Origin: Datnioides undecimradiatus
Lineage: Eukaryota; Chordata; Actinopteri; Lobotiformes; Datnioididae
Assembly (NCBI GenBank): GCA_008933995.1
Contig: WARS01000013.1
Coordinates: 9,010,023-9,074,022 of the forward strand
DNA: 64,000 nt
Direction: 5' to 3'
A program made the translations under genes and the position numbers. This document shows positions 23,530-35,449 of the stretch, one piece after another (the first letter of the stretch is position 1; each line of letters starts with the position of its first letter). The notes below the pieces were generated by a model. The model ran no database searches, was not told the origin of the DNA, and saw only the letters and a program-made list of their open reading frames with translations.

Positions 23530-25784
23530 TCGTTTGCCATGAGATTTCCACCCCTTTATTATTAGACATGTTCTTCCTCATTGTCATTAGTATTCTGCTC
23601 CACCTGGATCACTTGACTACATAAAAGACTTCTACTTCTGCAACCCTCTTCATACTTAACACCAAACATGTTACGCTGTCAGTCTTCTGCAGGACATAGA
23701 ACTGTGCTCCTTTTCACTTCCAACATACAGTCAGGACCAATGTTACACCTGAGATTCGAGCTGCCCCTGATTGGCTGAGATCAAGGTGGTGACACCAGCA
23801 CTAAGAACACAGAGACGAACAGCTGACCAAACAGATCAGCCTCATGAAGTGTCTACAAGTCATAACTTCTGGCTTTAATAATGGTTAATAAATTCATTCT
23901 GCGAATCATTCTGTGAATATGCTTAATTAATTGTTTACTAATGGGTTATAAAAAATTATAAGCCTTAGTTTATCAAACTCACATCTAGACGTGTGTTTAC
24001 TCTCCTGTTATCTCCTCATCTCTTTTTTTATTTCACACTCTGGTTGTTTATTTGTTGGTTTTTTTGTTGTTGTTGATTTATGGGTGATTGTGTGTGCATG
24101 CTGGTAGCAGAAGGGCCATATTTCCCAGGCTCATGCCTTTATGGTGACACATACACACACACAGAGGTCACATGCGCTACGGGCAGAGGCACTGCAGAGG
24201 CAGGTAGACTAATGAGGACGATAAAAGATGTTCAGTCGTTGGGAGTCGTGAAATATCGGCCTGAGGGGTGAAGACACACCGAGCACAGTGAAGACTGCCT
24301 CTTATGCTTTGGTTTGGTTTGCCTTTTTATGTGTGTGCCAGCGGGAGTGAACATCAAATATGTTTTAGGATCAGAGCATGTTTCTGCATGTTAATTCATT
24401 ACTGTTTTTAAATGGATCACACTGAGCCAGTAACCAGATAACTAGTCAATCATGGGCCCCACTAATTACCCCATGACTTTTAAAAATGTTTTCCCTCACG
24501 CCAACACATAGTTGCTCTCTGCCAATTGCAGTATTCCTCATGCTGTTCACACGGAAGGTTCACAGATATGTCAGTCCCTCAGTGATCAATGTTAAGTGAA
24601 AGTCAGGTTGATGAAACAAAATGTCTGACACATTAGAAACAGTGGCATTAAAGAAAAGATAAGACACCACCAAAGTTATTACAATTCATCCTGAGGTAAA
24701 CATGAATGTATTCACCAGGTTTCCTGGCAATGCATCCAATATTTCCATTAAAACCTCACAGCAGTGCTGAGTGTGAAGTCAGGTAGTTCATTAAAGTCAG
24801 TGGAATTCATCATCTGGAAACCATGAATGCATCTTAATACAACAGACAGGAAAATGACAGGATCCCAGAGGTAGCTAATCTCACAGCAGCAGCTCTGTTC
24901 CTCTATCAGTGTAGGAATGTGCAGGCATGTCTCGATGTGAAACTGCACAAAGAAACCAGGCCCTCTGAGCCTCGATATTATCATCCGTTGTCAATCAAGC
25001 TGTGTCCCGTGAAGCTCAATGGAAAAGTGTCACTCACCCAACAAGGACGTAGCTGTTGAACCAGTGATGAAACACAGATGCAGTGAAGCCAGCGTATCTC
25101 TCATTGTCTCTGAATAATATTAAAACTTATCTGAATTAATCAGGGAAATATTCAAATAAAGCTGTATTAATAATACAATTAGCTGTATTATTGAGTAATA
25201 AGGCTGTAGGCTTTTGTTGTATTTTACTGATTTCAGGTTATACTCTCTACAGTATTTACACAATCAGATGTTAACCCTTGCTAGTAACTCTAAAACTATT
25301 TTTCCAGCAGGATGGAGGGGATCTAACAACCCTAATAAAGAGTTAGGAAACCCAAAACAACATTTATATACCTTTATTAGGTTTAATCATAAATGTTACA
25401 ATAAACCTTCCATGTTCATGTCTGACTGATTAGTCAACTAGTAAACTACAGTAGCTTGGCCAGTCATAGGGCACAAGTTACTAACAATATCAAGTAAAAA
25501 GCCTCAAACATGCAACAGTGTGCTGTTGGGTGTTAAACCAGTGGTTAGTTTCTTGCAGCTTCAGTGCAAAACCTTCTACTACCCTATTACGGCGCAGGGC
25601 TCTAACCAGATATTTGCAATATGTCACTCACACCTGAACAGATTGTCTTGCTGTAAGAGTCTTGTGGGGAGGTGCTGACAGATGTAATTAAAAGCAGCTC
25701 TCAACATCCCGAAACTTTTGACTGGAATCTATTTTTTGTGAAGGCAGTCACGTGATCCCACCACTCCTGACTCCAACTCTGCAA

Positions 25785-25842
<58 letters not shown>

Positions 25843-26780
25843 CTTTACAGAAATAGCACCATTTGCTCTACAAAAAGACATAATGAAACATTTGGCTCTC
25901 TTTCTCCTCATTCTCAATCTCATTATATCTGCTCATTAAATCAATTAGCTCCTCAGGTGAAGTTCACACTGGAATTCGATGCCGGGCACTTTTAAAAAAT
26001 GTGAAAAACCAAAAACAGATCTGAGCAATATATTCAAACGATGCACTTACAGCTTGCAGTGTGAACATAGACAGTTTTCTACCATAACATGTGCATACGT
26101 CTCAGGATAACATTGGGAATTATAAAAGGAGACAAACAAGGAAACTTGCGCACACTACTAAGTTTACCATTTCTTTCTGAAAAATGTAATTACTGTGTGT
26201 GTACGAAACTCTCCTCTTATTCACTACTCAGTGATCTCTGCATAAAGGTGACTATAAAAAGTGTCTGATGACAAAGTCAACAAACAACTATAAACATTAA
26301 CACAGGTCAAATCAAGAGTCACATAATGTGTCGTAGTATGTGGGTCTGATAATTTCATTGTACATTGTACTTGTTTTGTACAGTAGCTGTTTTTATTTAT
26401 TAACGTGGGCAGGTCTGTATAAGTAATTTCAGACACAGTGACCAGAGTCTCCTTCAGCTCCATCATGTCTAATTTTAAGGTTTTAATCCGTATTAAATCA
26501 AACAATCATCAAATGAGGCTTAATCTAATCTTCCGTGGCAAATTGATCCTCTGCCCAGTGACTTGAGTTCTGTGATATTATTATGCTCACCTGATCACAC
26601 CAATAAGACCATATCTCCTCATCACGAATCATTAGCCCGGTCTAACGAGATCAGTTGTCTTAATGAACTCACGAGCCTTTACCCCAAGAGATGAAAAATA
26701 CAGTAGAGTACACTTTGCTTTTCGCTGCCCACCTCTTTCTATACACATACGTCACAAATAGAGCTTTTTAAATGAACTGT
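23530..26780. other. Intergenic, no gene seen; possible conserved patch at the right end
   Basis: Contains a long (CA)n tract. The block at about 26515-26700 (TAATCTAATC, ATTAGCCCGG, GATCACACC) is GC-balanced and homeodomain-site rich. No exon is supported. Confidence 0.5.
25786..25841. repeat. (CA)n microsatellite
   Basis: An uninterrupted CA tract of about 27 units, one of the longest in the window. Confidence 0.97.
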
Positions 26781-26789
26781 TTAGGTGTC

Positions 26790-27030
26790 ATTTGTCATGG
26801 TTCGTCTGTGTTGGATTGTTACCTTATGTGTGCCTCATGTCTATATGGATTGATCAGTGCTTCCCCATGTTTCCTGCATTTTTTTGGATTTATGTTTTTG
26901 GATTTCCTTTGTATTTTTTGGACTGCATTTCTGCCTGCCTCCACCTCCAGAAAGCCTTGTGTGTCTTTTGTTTAAAAAACCTTTTTGAACTGTTAGCCCT
27001 GAGTCCAGTGTCTGCATTTTGGGTCCTACT
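26790..27030 (+). repeat. Probable decayed retroelement fragment
   Basis: The text TTTTTGGACTGCATTT, CTGCCTGCC, AAACCTTTTTG and GAGTCC...TCTGCATTTTGGGTCC resembles a recurrent fish repeat end, possibly LTR- or LINE-derived. The hydrophobic frames of 67 and 106 residues over it look like repeat translation, not genes. The family is not identified. Confidence 0.4.
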
Positions 27031-27039
27031 AGTGCTCCA

Positions 27040-30000
27040 TGTTCCCAAAGTGCTTTTATTTACTTTGCAAATTAAATTAATGGATTATGATCACTCATTG
27101 GTGAGAGAATAAAGACGAGAAGAGGATTATCAACCACAGCCGTATTGCTGTTATTCACTGAAAATCCAGAAATCTATTTTAGATCCGTCCACATGGTAAT
27201 AATTTTCCAACTCTGTGATATGTTGGTAATAATTTCCCCTTGTGTCTGTGATATGTCTGTGCTATGGCCTGAGTGACCCCCATGAGGTGCAGTGAAATCC
27301 CCTCCTGACTGCTGAAGGCCTCTTGCCGTGGATGGAATTAGTGTTCATGAAAAGCTGCCGCTGATTCCTCTTTTCATCCTGCAGCCACAGGAGGTGGAGA
27401 GTAAGCTGTAATGAGACGAGAGCGGAACGATGGAAAATGGATTTTAATTTTCTGAAAATAGGTGGAGGACAAGGGCGGACAGCAGCGCGCGGTAAAGACC
27501 TAAAGTATTAAGCCATAAACTGAAAGGAAATGAGAGGTAATAAGAGAAAAGCTGGAGGAGAGGGAAAATATAATGTGTGATAGTGGGAGCTGTTCTTCTC
27601 TTAGGTGGGAGGCAGTGAGAGACGGAGCGTGGCTGACACCATGACAGACTTGTGTTCAGGGTTAATTTGAGGGGAAAAAAAAGCAGAAAGAGAAATACAC
27701 TGGCTGTCAGACAAACACGGTGAAACTTGGGAAATCAAGGACAATCATAATGTGAGCAAAGTGTGATTGAAAAGAACCAGTACATTCAGTGTGTTGTTCG
27801 ACCAGTTCACAGCTGTTCTGTCACTGGCCACATTTGCAGGCAGAGTGAAAATGCCAACAGTTACAGGAGGCAGTGAGTGGATAATGGTGCACATTTCCAG
27901 ACAGTCTGTCGTGATATGGTCTAAGTTTTATGCCCAAAGTGACAAACAATTGTGCACAGAATGAAAAAGAGCTTAGAGTTCTGCTCAGAGCACATTCGTA
28001 CCTGGTCAGTCAACATTAATGTTGGTTTAAACATTTTGCAACAATCAGTCAAATAGATTTTGCAATTATTTCAATGTGGATCAGAGTCATGGCCCAACAA
28101 ACTGCCAGGCTAACATTACCAAACAAAAGGAAGGAAACAGGAAGAAACTAAAAAAATATGTGCATGGGAATACCATTAAAAAACATCATTAAAAAGTAAG
28201 CAGAACATTTCTTTGATTTTATGGCACCAAGTTTATGAGACAGGCACCGCATGTGGAGGACAGAGAGGTATAGAAAAAGAAATTATAGAAATGGTGGATA
28301 ATGTTAGGAGAGCTGTAATTTTCTGTTATAGGAAAGTGAAAGCCAAGAGGCTGAGTGTGTGTGTCTGTGTGTGTCTGTGTGTGTGTGTGTGTCTGTGTGT
28401 GAGAGAGAGAGAGAGAGAGAGAAAGATGGGGAGGAGTACAAGAGTGGAAAATGGACTGAGAGAGCCTGATGTAAATGGCTCATAGCACAGATTCATTTTC
28501 ACAAGAGTACTTCAGAAAGCAGCAGAGAAAGAGGCCAAGGGAGAGAGCGGGAGAGAGATGACAAACAAGGCTTGGGAATCACATTTGTGTTTGTTTTTTT
28601 TATTATCTCTGATTGTGTTATCCTGCGTATGTGATTTAAAATGTTAAAGCATCTCTCGTGTTCGTTTTTTGCAGCCAGTTTGAGCCTCACGCAGCAGCCA
28701 GAGCTCCAGAGGAACATCTCACCTACCGACACTGCGAACACTCTGTGATGATTGCCTGTGATTGTGAGCACAATTTGTGATACAGAATACATTGATTCTA
28801 AGCACTGAGCGTGATTAGCCGTGATTACCTTTGTAACCTAAAAATGGATGATACGGCTCTGTCATTATAAGCAGCAGGAAGAGAACGCCTTGTATTCTTC
28901 AAACCAGCTGCTAAAAATCACACAGGCTCAGTGCCATACAAGCAGCCATGAGCGGGAAGTCTAGAGAGGATGTAATTGTCTTTGACACTGTGCCGAGAGG
29001 TGTTAAGTTCTGCTGTTATCCTTTTAGATTTTACATAAAAACTGACACCACAAGAGTTGTACATCAGGAGTTCAGATCCATCTGTAAGTACAAAAACAAG
29101 TGTAGTGTTGGTTTTCCACAGGGTTTAAATTGATAAATCTTCAATATTTCATTGAAATAAACTCTACGGTGGCATATATTTGGAAACTGCGAGTCAACAG
29201 CCTTGGTAGTAGTTCTATGAGGCTGTACAAAGGCTCATCTTGCAAACATGCTCACAGTGACAAGGCAAACATGCTGATGTTAAGCCACTTAAAGTCTAGA
29301 TGAAGCCACATTGCAAGAGTCCATAACTTAAGTGGACGGGACATAACATTTGGAGAAATATGATTTGACCGTTGTCTGAATAAACATGGAGAGTCACTGT
29401 CTACTTATCAAAAAAGCTTTGACATGCTGCTGAAAGTTTAAGATTGACTGGCCGCTGGAAGTGACAAAGAAAAAAGTGAAATTTAAAATGCAAAATGTTT
29501 AATGTGAACACTCAAACTCAAAGCTTAAATTGTGAGATTGAAATTGAAAATGGCAATGAAATAAGAAAACATATATCGTCGAATCTCAAACTGGGAAACA
29601 AAAAAGCTTAATTTGTTTACATTTTCCATGTTGCATTTACCATAAATGTATCTCATAAAGCTGCATTTAAATGCAGTATATTATGTTTTATTATAAATTG
29701 TAATATAAATTATGATATTATAATGATTGATTGATTGATGAATGAGCATATAAATCCTGGTTGCTATGTAGGACTTATTAAACCAGCTGCCGGAAACTGC
29801 CGTTCTCCTTGGATCGCTGAGCACTGCGAGCTACAGTGCTTCAATGTCTCCAGCTCTTGTCACTTCCTCCTACTTCTCTTCCAGAGCCCTAGAGAATTTC
29901 CATACCTCCAACATGTCAGCGGCTAATTGGATGAGCGTGTATAAATGCACCCTATATGACAAAAGTTTCATTACACCAATTAAAAGCCATCACTTCTCCC

Positions 30001-31110
30001 CGCCCCAGACCCACCCTTGGGTGGGAAGTATTGTCAACTCTGACAGCCTGCTGTAGGCGCTGCGCCTCACTGCCTGTTGGTAATTATCCTTCTGGATCCG
30101 TGTGCTTTATCACTAGCAGTTGGCCACCACAGGATGGACAGAGAGGATAAAGATTTGGATTTGTTTTCTCGATGTTGCCGCTGAACATCTGTGTACTAAC
30201 ACAGTGGTTATTTGCTTGGCCACTCGTGCCCATAACAGAGGCACACAGTGGGTACAGTTCCAACACACACATAATCATATTATAATGCATACACAGTGTA
30301 GGCACAAAAACAAATACCGTGCACATACATCACACCCAGCACGCTATGAAACAAGGACACTACTCATTATCACACATTAAAAACATATACCCCAAACACT
30401 TGCTGCCATAGAGACAGATTAAATGAAGTGTCCATTATGCAGACACTTGCGATGTATTTTAACCTTCAGTGTCTTTGTCCAGAAAACAGCATGTTTTTTT
30501 TTGTCTTAGCCATCTTTAAATAGAGGCGATGGTAGTTGGAAGTAGCATTTAGATGGAAGGATAATTGAGAAGAAAATTGCAGGACCAGGGGATGCAGCGG
30601 GAGGAGGGTCACAAGCAAACTCACTGCTGCTTCCACCTAAACACATAGACTGCTGCAGCCCACACCAGTGCCAGCAGCTGACATCATCTTCATCTAATCC
30701 CACTGTGTGTTCATGTTGGAGCTGAAGCTAATGTTTAGCCTTTGTGTATTGGTTAATAAAACAAAATTGGTGTTTTGACATTGCTAATCCCACAGATTAA
30801 TTTGTTGACAGTGTGTAATTGTCAATGTTCCTGTGTTTGCTTTGGACTGAATTCAGAGACCCACTTTTCTTGTCGGGATTTTCAGTAATGGTGTGGTTTT
30901 GATGAGTGAGTTTTCATCTGATTACATTAATCTGTGGTTTGACACAAGGAATCTGTGCATTTATAGAGAAAGGCAACTGCAATTGTTGTCAGGATACAAT
31001 GGTACAGTGAATATTTTTCATTGTTTTGGCTTCATACTTTCGAGCCACATTCGAGCTGAAATGAAAACAAATTTTGAGTCGAGGCAAAAACATTTTGGGG
31101 AATACCCTTA
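27040..31110. other. Intergenic, no gene seen; several enhancer-like blocks
   Basis: Includes blocks of balanced composition at about 27280-27520, 28660-28900 (with GTGATTAGCCGTGATTACC) and 29750-30030 (with CGGCTAATTGG and CCAATTAAAAGCC). Their texture is that of conserved non-coding DNA. All frames here are under 100 residues, overlap on both strands and have no recognised family. Confidence 0.5.
28354..28422. repeat. Compound (TG/TC)n-(GA)n microsatellite
   Basis: An interrupted TG tract switches to a GA tract at about 28400. Confidence 0.95.
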
Positions 31111-31119
31111 GTCTAAGTA

Positions 31120-31310
31120 ATTTACTGAGCGTTAGAAAAGATGATTTATGCCGCTGTCATGTCTCTGTTTTAACTACGGAGCTAAAGCCAGGAGGTAATT
31201 AGCTTAGCTTAGCATAGAGACTGGCAGCAGTGGGGAATGGCTAGCTTGGCTCTGTCCAGAATTTTAAAATTGGCCTATTCCTGCACCTCTACTTATATCT
31301 TAGTTAATCT
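31120..31310 (+). repeat. TTAGCTTAGC-family repeat, copy 2
   Basis: Has GCCAGGAGGTAATTAGCTTA, GCATAGAGACTGG and GGCTAGCTTGGCTCTGTCC in the same order as the left arm of the copy at 9790-10122. The right arm was not seen. Confidence 0.65.
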
Positions 31311-32175
31311 CCAATAATCTGAGGGTGTTACGCCAGCATCAGATGAACACCTGGGTAACGTTGGATGTAACATGTACCTTTTGATTGACAAGTAGAAATA
31401 TTTTAAACATGTGACCTCTATCAAAATGTTTAAAATAATGTGATTGGCAGGCATTGAACATGACAAGTAACTCAATAAAATAAACAATAAATATTGTCAA
31501 AATTATATGATAGGTTCAACTAAAAGACTAAATAAACTATGTGCTTATGATCCAACATTTTTTTCTAAGCCTCAGAAAATTACTTACTTGTTGTTAGCAC
31601 TGTACTGCCAACATGTGGTCCTCAACTTGCTTCTTTCAGTCTTTTAGGAGTTTTTGCCCTCGGCCTGGTTGTCTGCAAGCAATCTGTTGCATTTAAAGTC
31701 ATGTATATGTGTATGTGCATGTATATAAAGATATTTGTATACACAGTTTATGCTTTAGCTTGTTGCCTTGTGTATATGTACACAATTATGTTTCTTGTGC
31801 ATCTGCATTCTCCCAAAATTGCAGTACTGTGTGTGAAGAACGACCACAGCGTTCTACCGATATGAACATAAAAACCCTCAAACACGCTTAAAGTTGAGAG
31901 TCATTGTTCATTTTCAAATCCATTGTGCTGGAGTACAAAACCAAAACAATGAAATACACTCCACTGTCACACTGTGATACTTTATGACTGCAGCATGTGG
32001 ACAAAACACAATTACTATCTACTACAATACTTTTGCTACATTGTGTATTCAATGCATCTCATGTTGATATGTAATGTTAAGCTTGTTTTTGCATTCTTCT
32101 GTCTGTCTCCTCACTGTTTTTACCCTGCATTCACTGTGACACCTTTATTACTCAAATACCTTGGTCCTCTGTGGT

Positions 32176-32176
<1 letters not shown>

Positions 32177-32228
<52 letters not shown>
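32177..32228. repeat. (CA)n microsatellite
   Basis: An uninterrupted CA tract of about 26 units followed by TATATA. Confidence 0.97.
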
Positions 32229-32234
<6 letters not shown>

Positions 32235-32344
32235 AATGCTAGTTGCTACAAACTTTTTTATGGCACACATTTTCACTTCCATGTATGTAATATGTGAGCA
32301 GTGTTCCCTCTGATATAATTTAGTCCCTAACATTAAATAGGGTC

Positions 32345-32640
32345 AGGAGAAGAAAACACAGACTGGCTGAGGCTTTTCTGTGAGGAGTTTGCATGTTCTC
32401 TACATTTCCCTCGGTTTCCTCTGGGTGCTCCAGCTTTCTCCCGCAGTCCAAATACATGCAGGTTAATAGCTGACTCTAAATTACATGCAGGTGCAAATGT
32501 GAGAGTTGTTTTTATGTGTCAGCCATGTGATTACCTGTAGAGGGTCTACCTCGCCTCTCGGCCAATGTCAGCTGAGGCCGCCCCCCAGTAACCTGCAAAG
32601 ATAAGTGGATACCCTGGAGATAATGGGTGGATGGATAATT
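32345..32640 (+). repeat. Teleost retroelement 3' end with GGATGGAT tail
   Basis: Recognisable phrases in order: GAGTTTGCATGTTCTC, GGGTGCTCCAGCTTTCTCC, GCAGTCCAAATACATGCAGG, GACTCTAAATT, CGCCTCTCGGCCAATGTCAG, GATAAG, and a GGGTGGATGGATAA tail. This is one of the most abundant fish interspersed repeats. The tandem TGGA-type tail suggests a non-LTR (possibly RTE-like) 3' end or a derived SINE. Confidence 0.75.
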
Positions 32641-33469
32641 TGGTGGCTTTGGAAAATACCTCCATACCTATCCATGCTGTCATCGAGACAAATCAGTACA
32701 GTCTGTGTGAAAGCTGCATCACAATATACATTAGAATAAGCATCATGAGACTAACAGCAGCTGGTGTCCCTAACATTACAGCATGTAAGTTCTACACAGA
32801 TATAGCCACCTGCAAACCATTTGTTCATTGTGCTTAATGAGAACTGTCCGTTTGTGCTGTTTGAACGTGAAAGCTAATAGTTTCTGAACAGTCCACGCTT
32901 TACATGCTCTCACCTCATTGATACGACAGCACTGAAATAACTGACTTTCTTTTTTAAAAGTGGCACTCAGGCAGACGGCTCCATCTATTACAGAGAGACA
33001 GAGCAGCTAAAACCAACATTTTCATCACTTAGGTGAAAATGTGTGTGGCTGGTGAGAGCAGTTGGAAGGACTCTTACACTAATGGATTCAAGTCTAAAGA
33101 GTCAGTTTTGTATTAATTTCTATATTTGAGATCGGATCAGCTGCTGTTCCTCAGCTAATGGTCACCAAAAGGTGTCTACACTTTATTATTACTAAAACTT
33201 GGATGATAGTAGTGTCCACTGTCATTAATTTAGTGTGTGACTTTGCATTGGCAGAAATGGAAAGTGTGCATGCTCTTGGTGAGGATGGCGTGATGGATGG
33301 AGGTGCGACCAATTTAATGAAGGCGTCTGGAGGACTGTCTATCACCTGGGGCGTCTCCAGGAGATGATGGCGGTGGACAATAGGCACCCTGCATAGAGAC
33401 AAAGAACAGGATGTGTTTCTCTCGTTCTGTCTGTAGTACTTTTAGCTATGATAGCAGTTTTACTTTGGT

Positions 33470-33675
33470 TTGGACCAAAATATTTCAACAACAATCAAAA
33501 ACGTTGCCATGAAATTTGGCACACACATTCATGACCCCCAGAGGATAAATTCTGTAGCACCACCTAATCTGTGTATTTTGCTTCATGACCAAACCTGCAA
33601 AGTTAATGATGTTACCATCAGCCTCACCTGTACTAGTACTGTGTTTAGCACTAGTTAGCTAATCTTAGCATGCTA
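33470..33675 (+). repeat. GGATGGATTGCC-family repeat, copy 2
   Basis: Contains TTGCCATGAAATTTGGCACA, CATTCATGACCCCCAGAGGA, GACCAAACCTGCAAAGTTAA, CATCAGCCTCACCTGTACT and GTTTAGCACTAGTTAGC. These are parallel to the copies at 15735 and 34975. The 62-residue frame here is repeat-derived. Confidence 0.7.
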
Positions 33676-33679
33676 TCAC

Positions 33680-34970
33680 ACTCAAGTCAATCTATATTTT
33701 ATTGATATATATTCCATATCAACAGTTTAGTATATCCTGTCATTAAGTCCTACAACTATTTTCTTTCTAAATTTTAGCATATTTGTCTGTACTTTGTGGC
33801 TTCAGTAGCATGAAGGATTTCTGAGTTATTTTGTTTTGTTTCATGCTTTTTTTACACTAACACAATGAGAACAGGTGGAAATATTACAAGGTTCAATTGC
33901 TGATGATTAGACTGACACTTAAAATGTTTTTTTGCAGTGTGATGGGAACGAATGCATAATGTTGAACTGCAGACATTAATGAAAAGTCCATTTAGAGATT
34001 TTTAATGGGGTGATACAGGGATTTTCATAATTATAGTTTAAAGAGGCATTATTATACTGTGGTTTTGAAGGGCACCAATACCAAGGACCCAGCCCTCACT
34101 CAGCCACTTGCTGAAGTTTCTGGCTATCAGAGCTCATTGTCTTACCCATCCTCCTGCAATTTCCTCCCCCATACTATCCATCTATTCTAATTGTCAACCA
34201 CTTAACAACAGGGGACTGAAGAGATTGACCCACATTAGAGGAGCATTTTCCTTTTTAACTAAAAAAAATTGAATTCTACTATCTCTGCCTCAGGGGAGCA
34301 ACCTGAAGCTCAGTTACATTTTCAGTCCCTTTGCAGTAAACATTATGCATGCAGAGGATGTCTTCAAAGCTTACTGGTACGTATAAGTCACCCAGTGAGG
34401 AGACAGGATTAAAGAAGCTCATGCTAACCTGTAGCAATGCATGTCTGGATGGTAAATGAGTATTTCTGCTCTTGATGCAGAATTGTTTGATTCTGTACAG
34501 ACACCAACACATACATGCCCCTGTTATATGTGACAACAGTAGGCTTGAAACTTGATTCAACAAAACTCCCAGACTAAGATGATTGTGAGGCCGCCTTTAT
34601 GTTCCTTACTGCTACATTAACTCTGTAGCTGATCTCGAGCTTTCAGTCGTGTCAAGATCTCTCTCAGCAGGTGGAGTTGTTTTGTCAGCTGCTGTGTCAA
34701 GCATGACGTTTCAATCTCAATTTTTAAGACAACATATTGGAGAATGGAAATTGTTGTTGTGTTACCCCAATCCCAAGTCAGTGATGAATTTTTAGGTGTT
34801 GAACTATTTGATATAACTGCTGTAGCTGCTGATCCTGTACCTGCATCTAACTGGTGATGACTCCATTACCAAAAATGCTCTGTTTGATACCTTACTCCAC
34901 AAAATATTTAAAGGTTTTTTACCTTTTTAGCGATGCTTGCTGTGTGGCTCTCAGGATGGTAGGTTACTCA
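33680..34970. other. Intergenic, no gene seen
   Basis: AT-rich sequence. The minus frame at 34279-34563 has no recognised similarity and no clear splice context. Confidence 0.55.
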
Positions 34971-34974
34971 ATTT

Positions 34975-35445
34975 GTTGAGTTGCCATGAAGAGGACGAAT
35001 CTTACTGATTTTGGTGATCCACTGACTTCCCTTTCAGTTCCACCACAAAGTTCACATTTGTTTTGTTTTTAAATTTATTGAATATGTCAACAACAATTGG
35101 ATGGACTGCCATGAAATTTGGTACAGACATCCTGTATGAAGAGTATGATGAGTAAAAACTGTTTTTCTGGCACTGCCGTTGAAATTTTACAGATAAATAT
35201 CAGTTTGTCCAAGTCTTTGGTTTATGATGATATACCTGCAAAATTAATTACATTCCCCTTAGCTACTTGTTGTGTTTAATGCAAATGTTAGCAGGCTAAG
35301 CCACAGTGGTAAATATGGTAGATATTACCTTCAAAACGTCTGCATGTAGTGTTTCAGTGCTGACATTAGAATTTAGCTCAAAGTGCCACTCTGTCTTAAG
35401 ACAGCACAGCCTCACAGAGCTGTTAGCATGGCAGCTAGTGCGGTT
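34975..35445 (+). repeat. GGATGGATTGCC-family repeat, copy 3 (most complete)
   Basis: Carries GATTTTGGTGATCCACTGAC, TTGGATGGACTGCCATGAAA, ATTTGGTACAGACAT, GTCCAAGTCTTTGGTTTATG, ATACCTGCAAAATTAATTAC and TTTAGCTCAAAGTGCC, ending in CACAGCCTCACAGAGCTGTT. It is the longest member in the window and defines the phrase order of the family. Confidence 0.75.
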
Positions 35446-35449
35446 TTAA

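Noticed and set aside
26772-27112. Hydrophobic plus frame that could look like a membrane protein
   Set aside because: T-rich DNA of a probable decayed retroelement; no splice sites or family similarity.
33151-33402. Opposing frames of 69 and 83 residues, suspected transposon protein
   Set aside because: No transposase or reverse-transcriptase motif seen; could be repeat-derived but not supportable.
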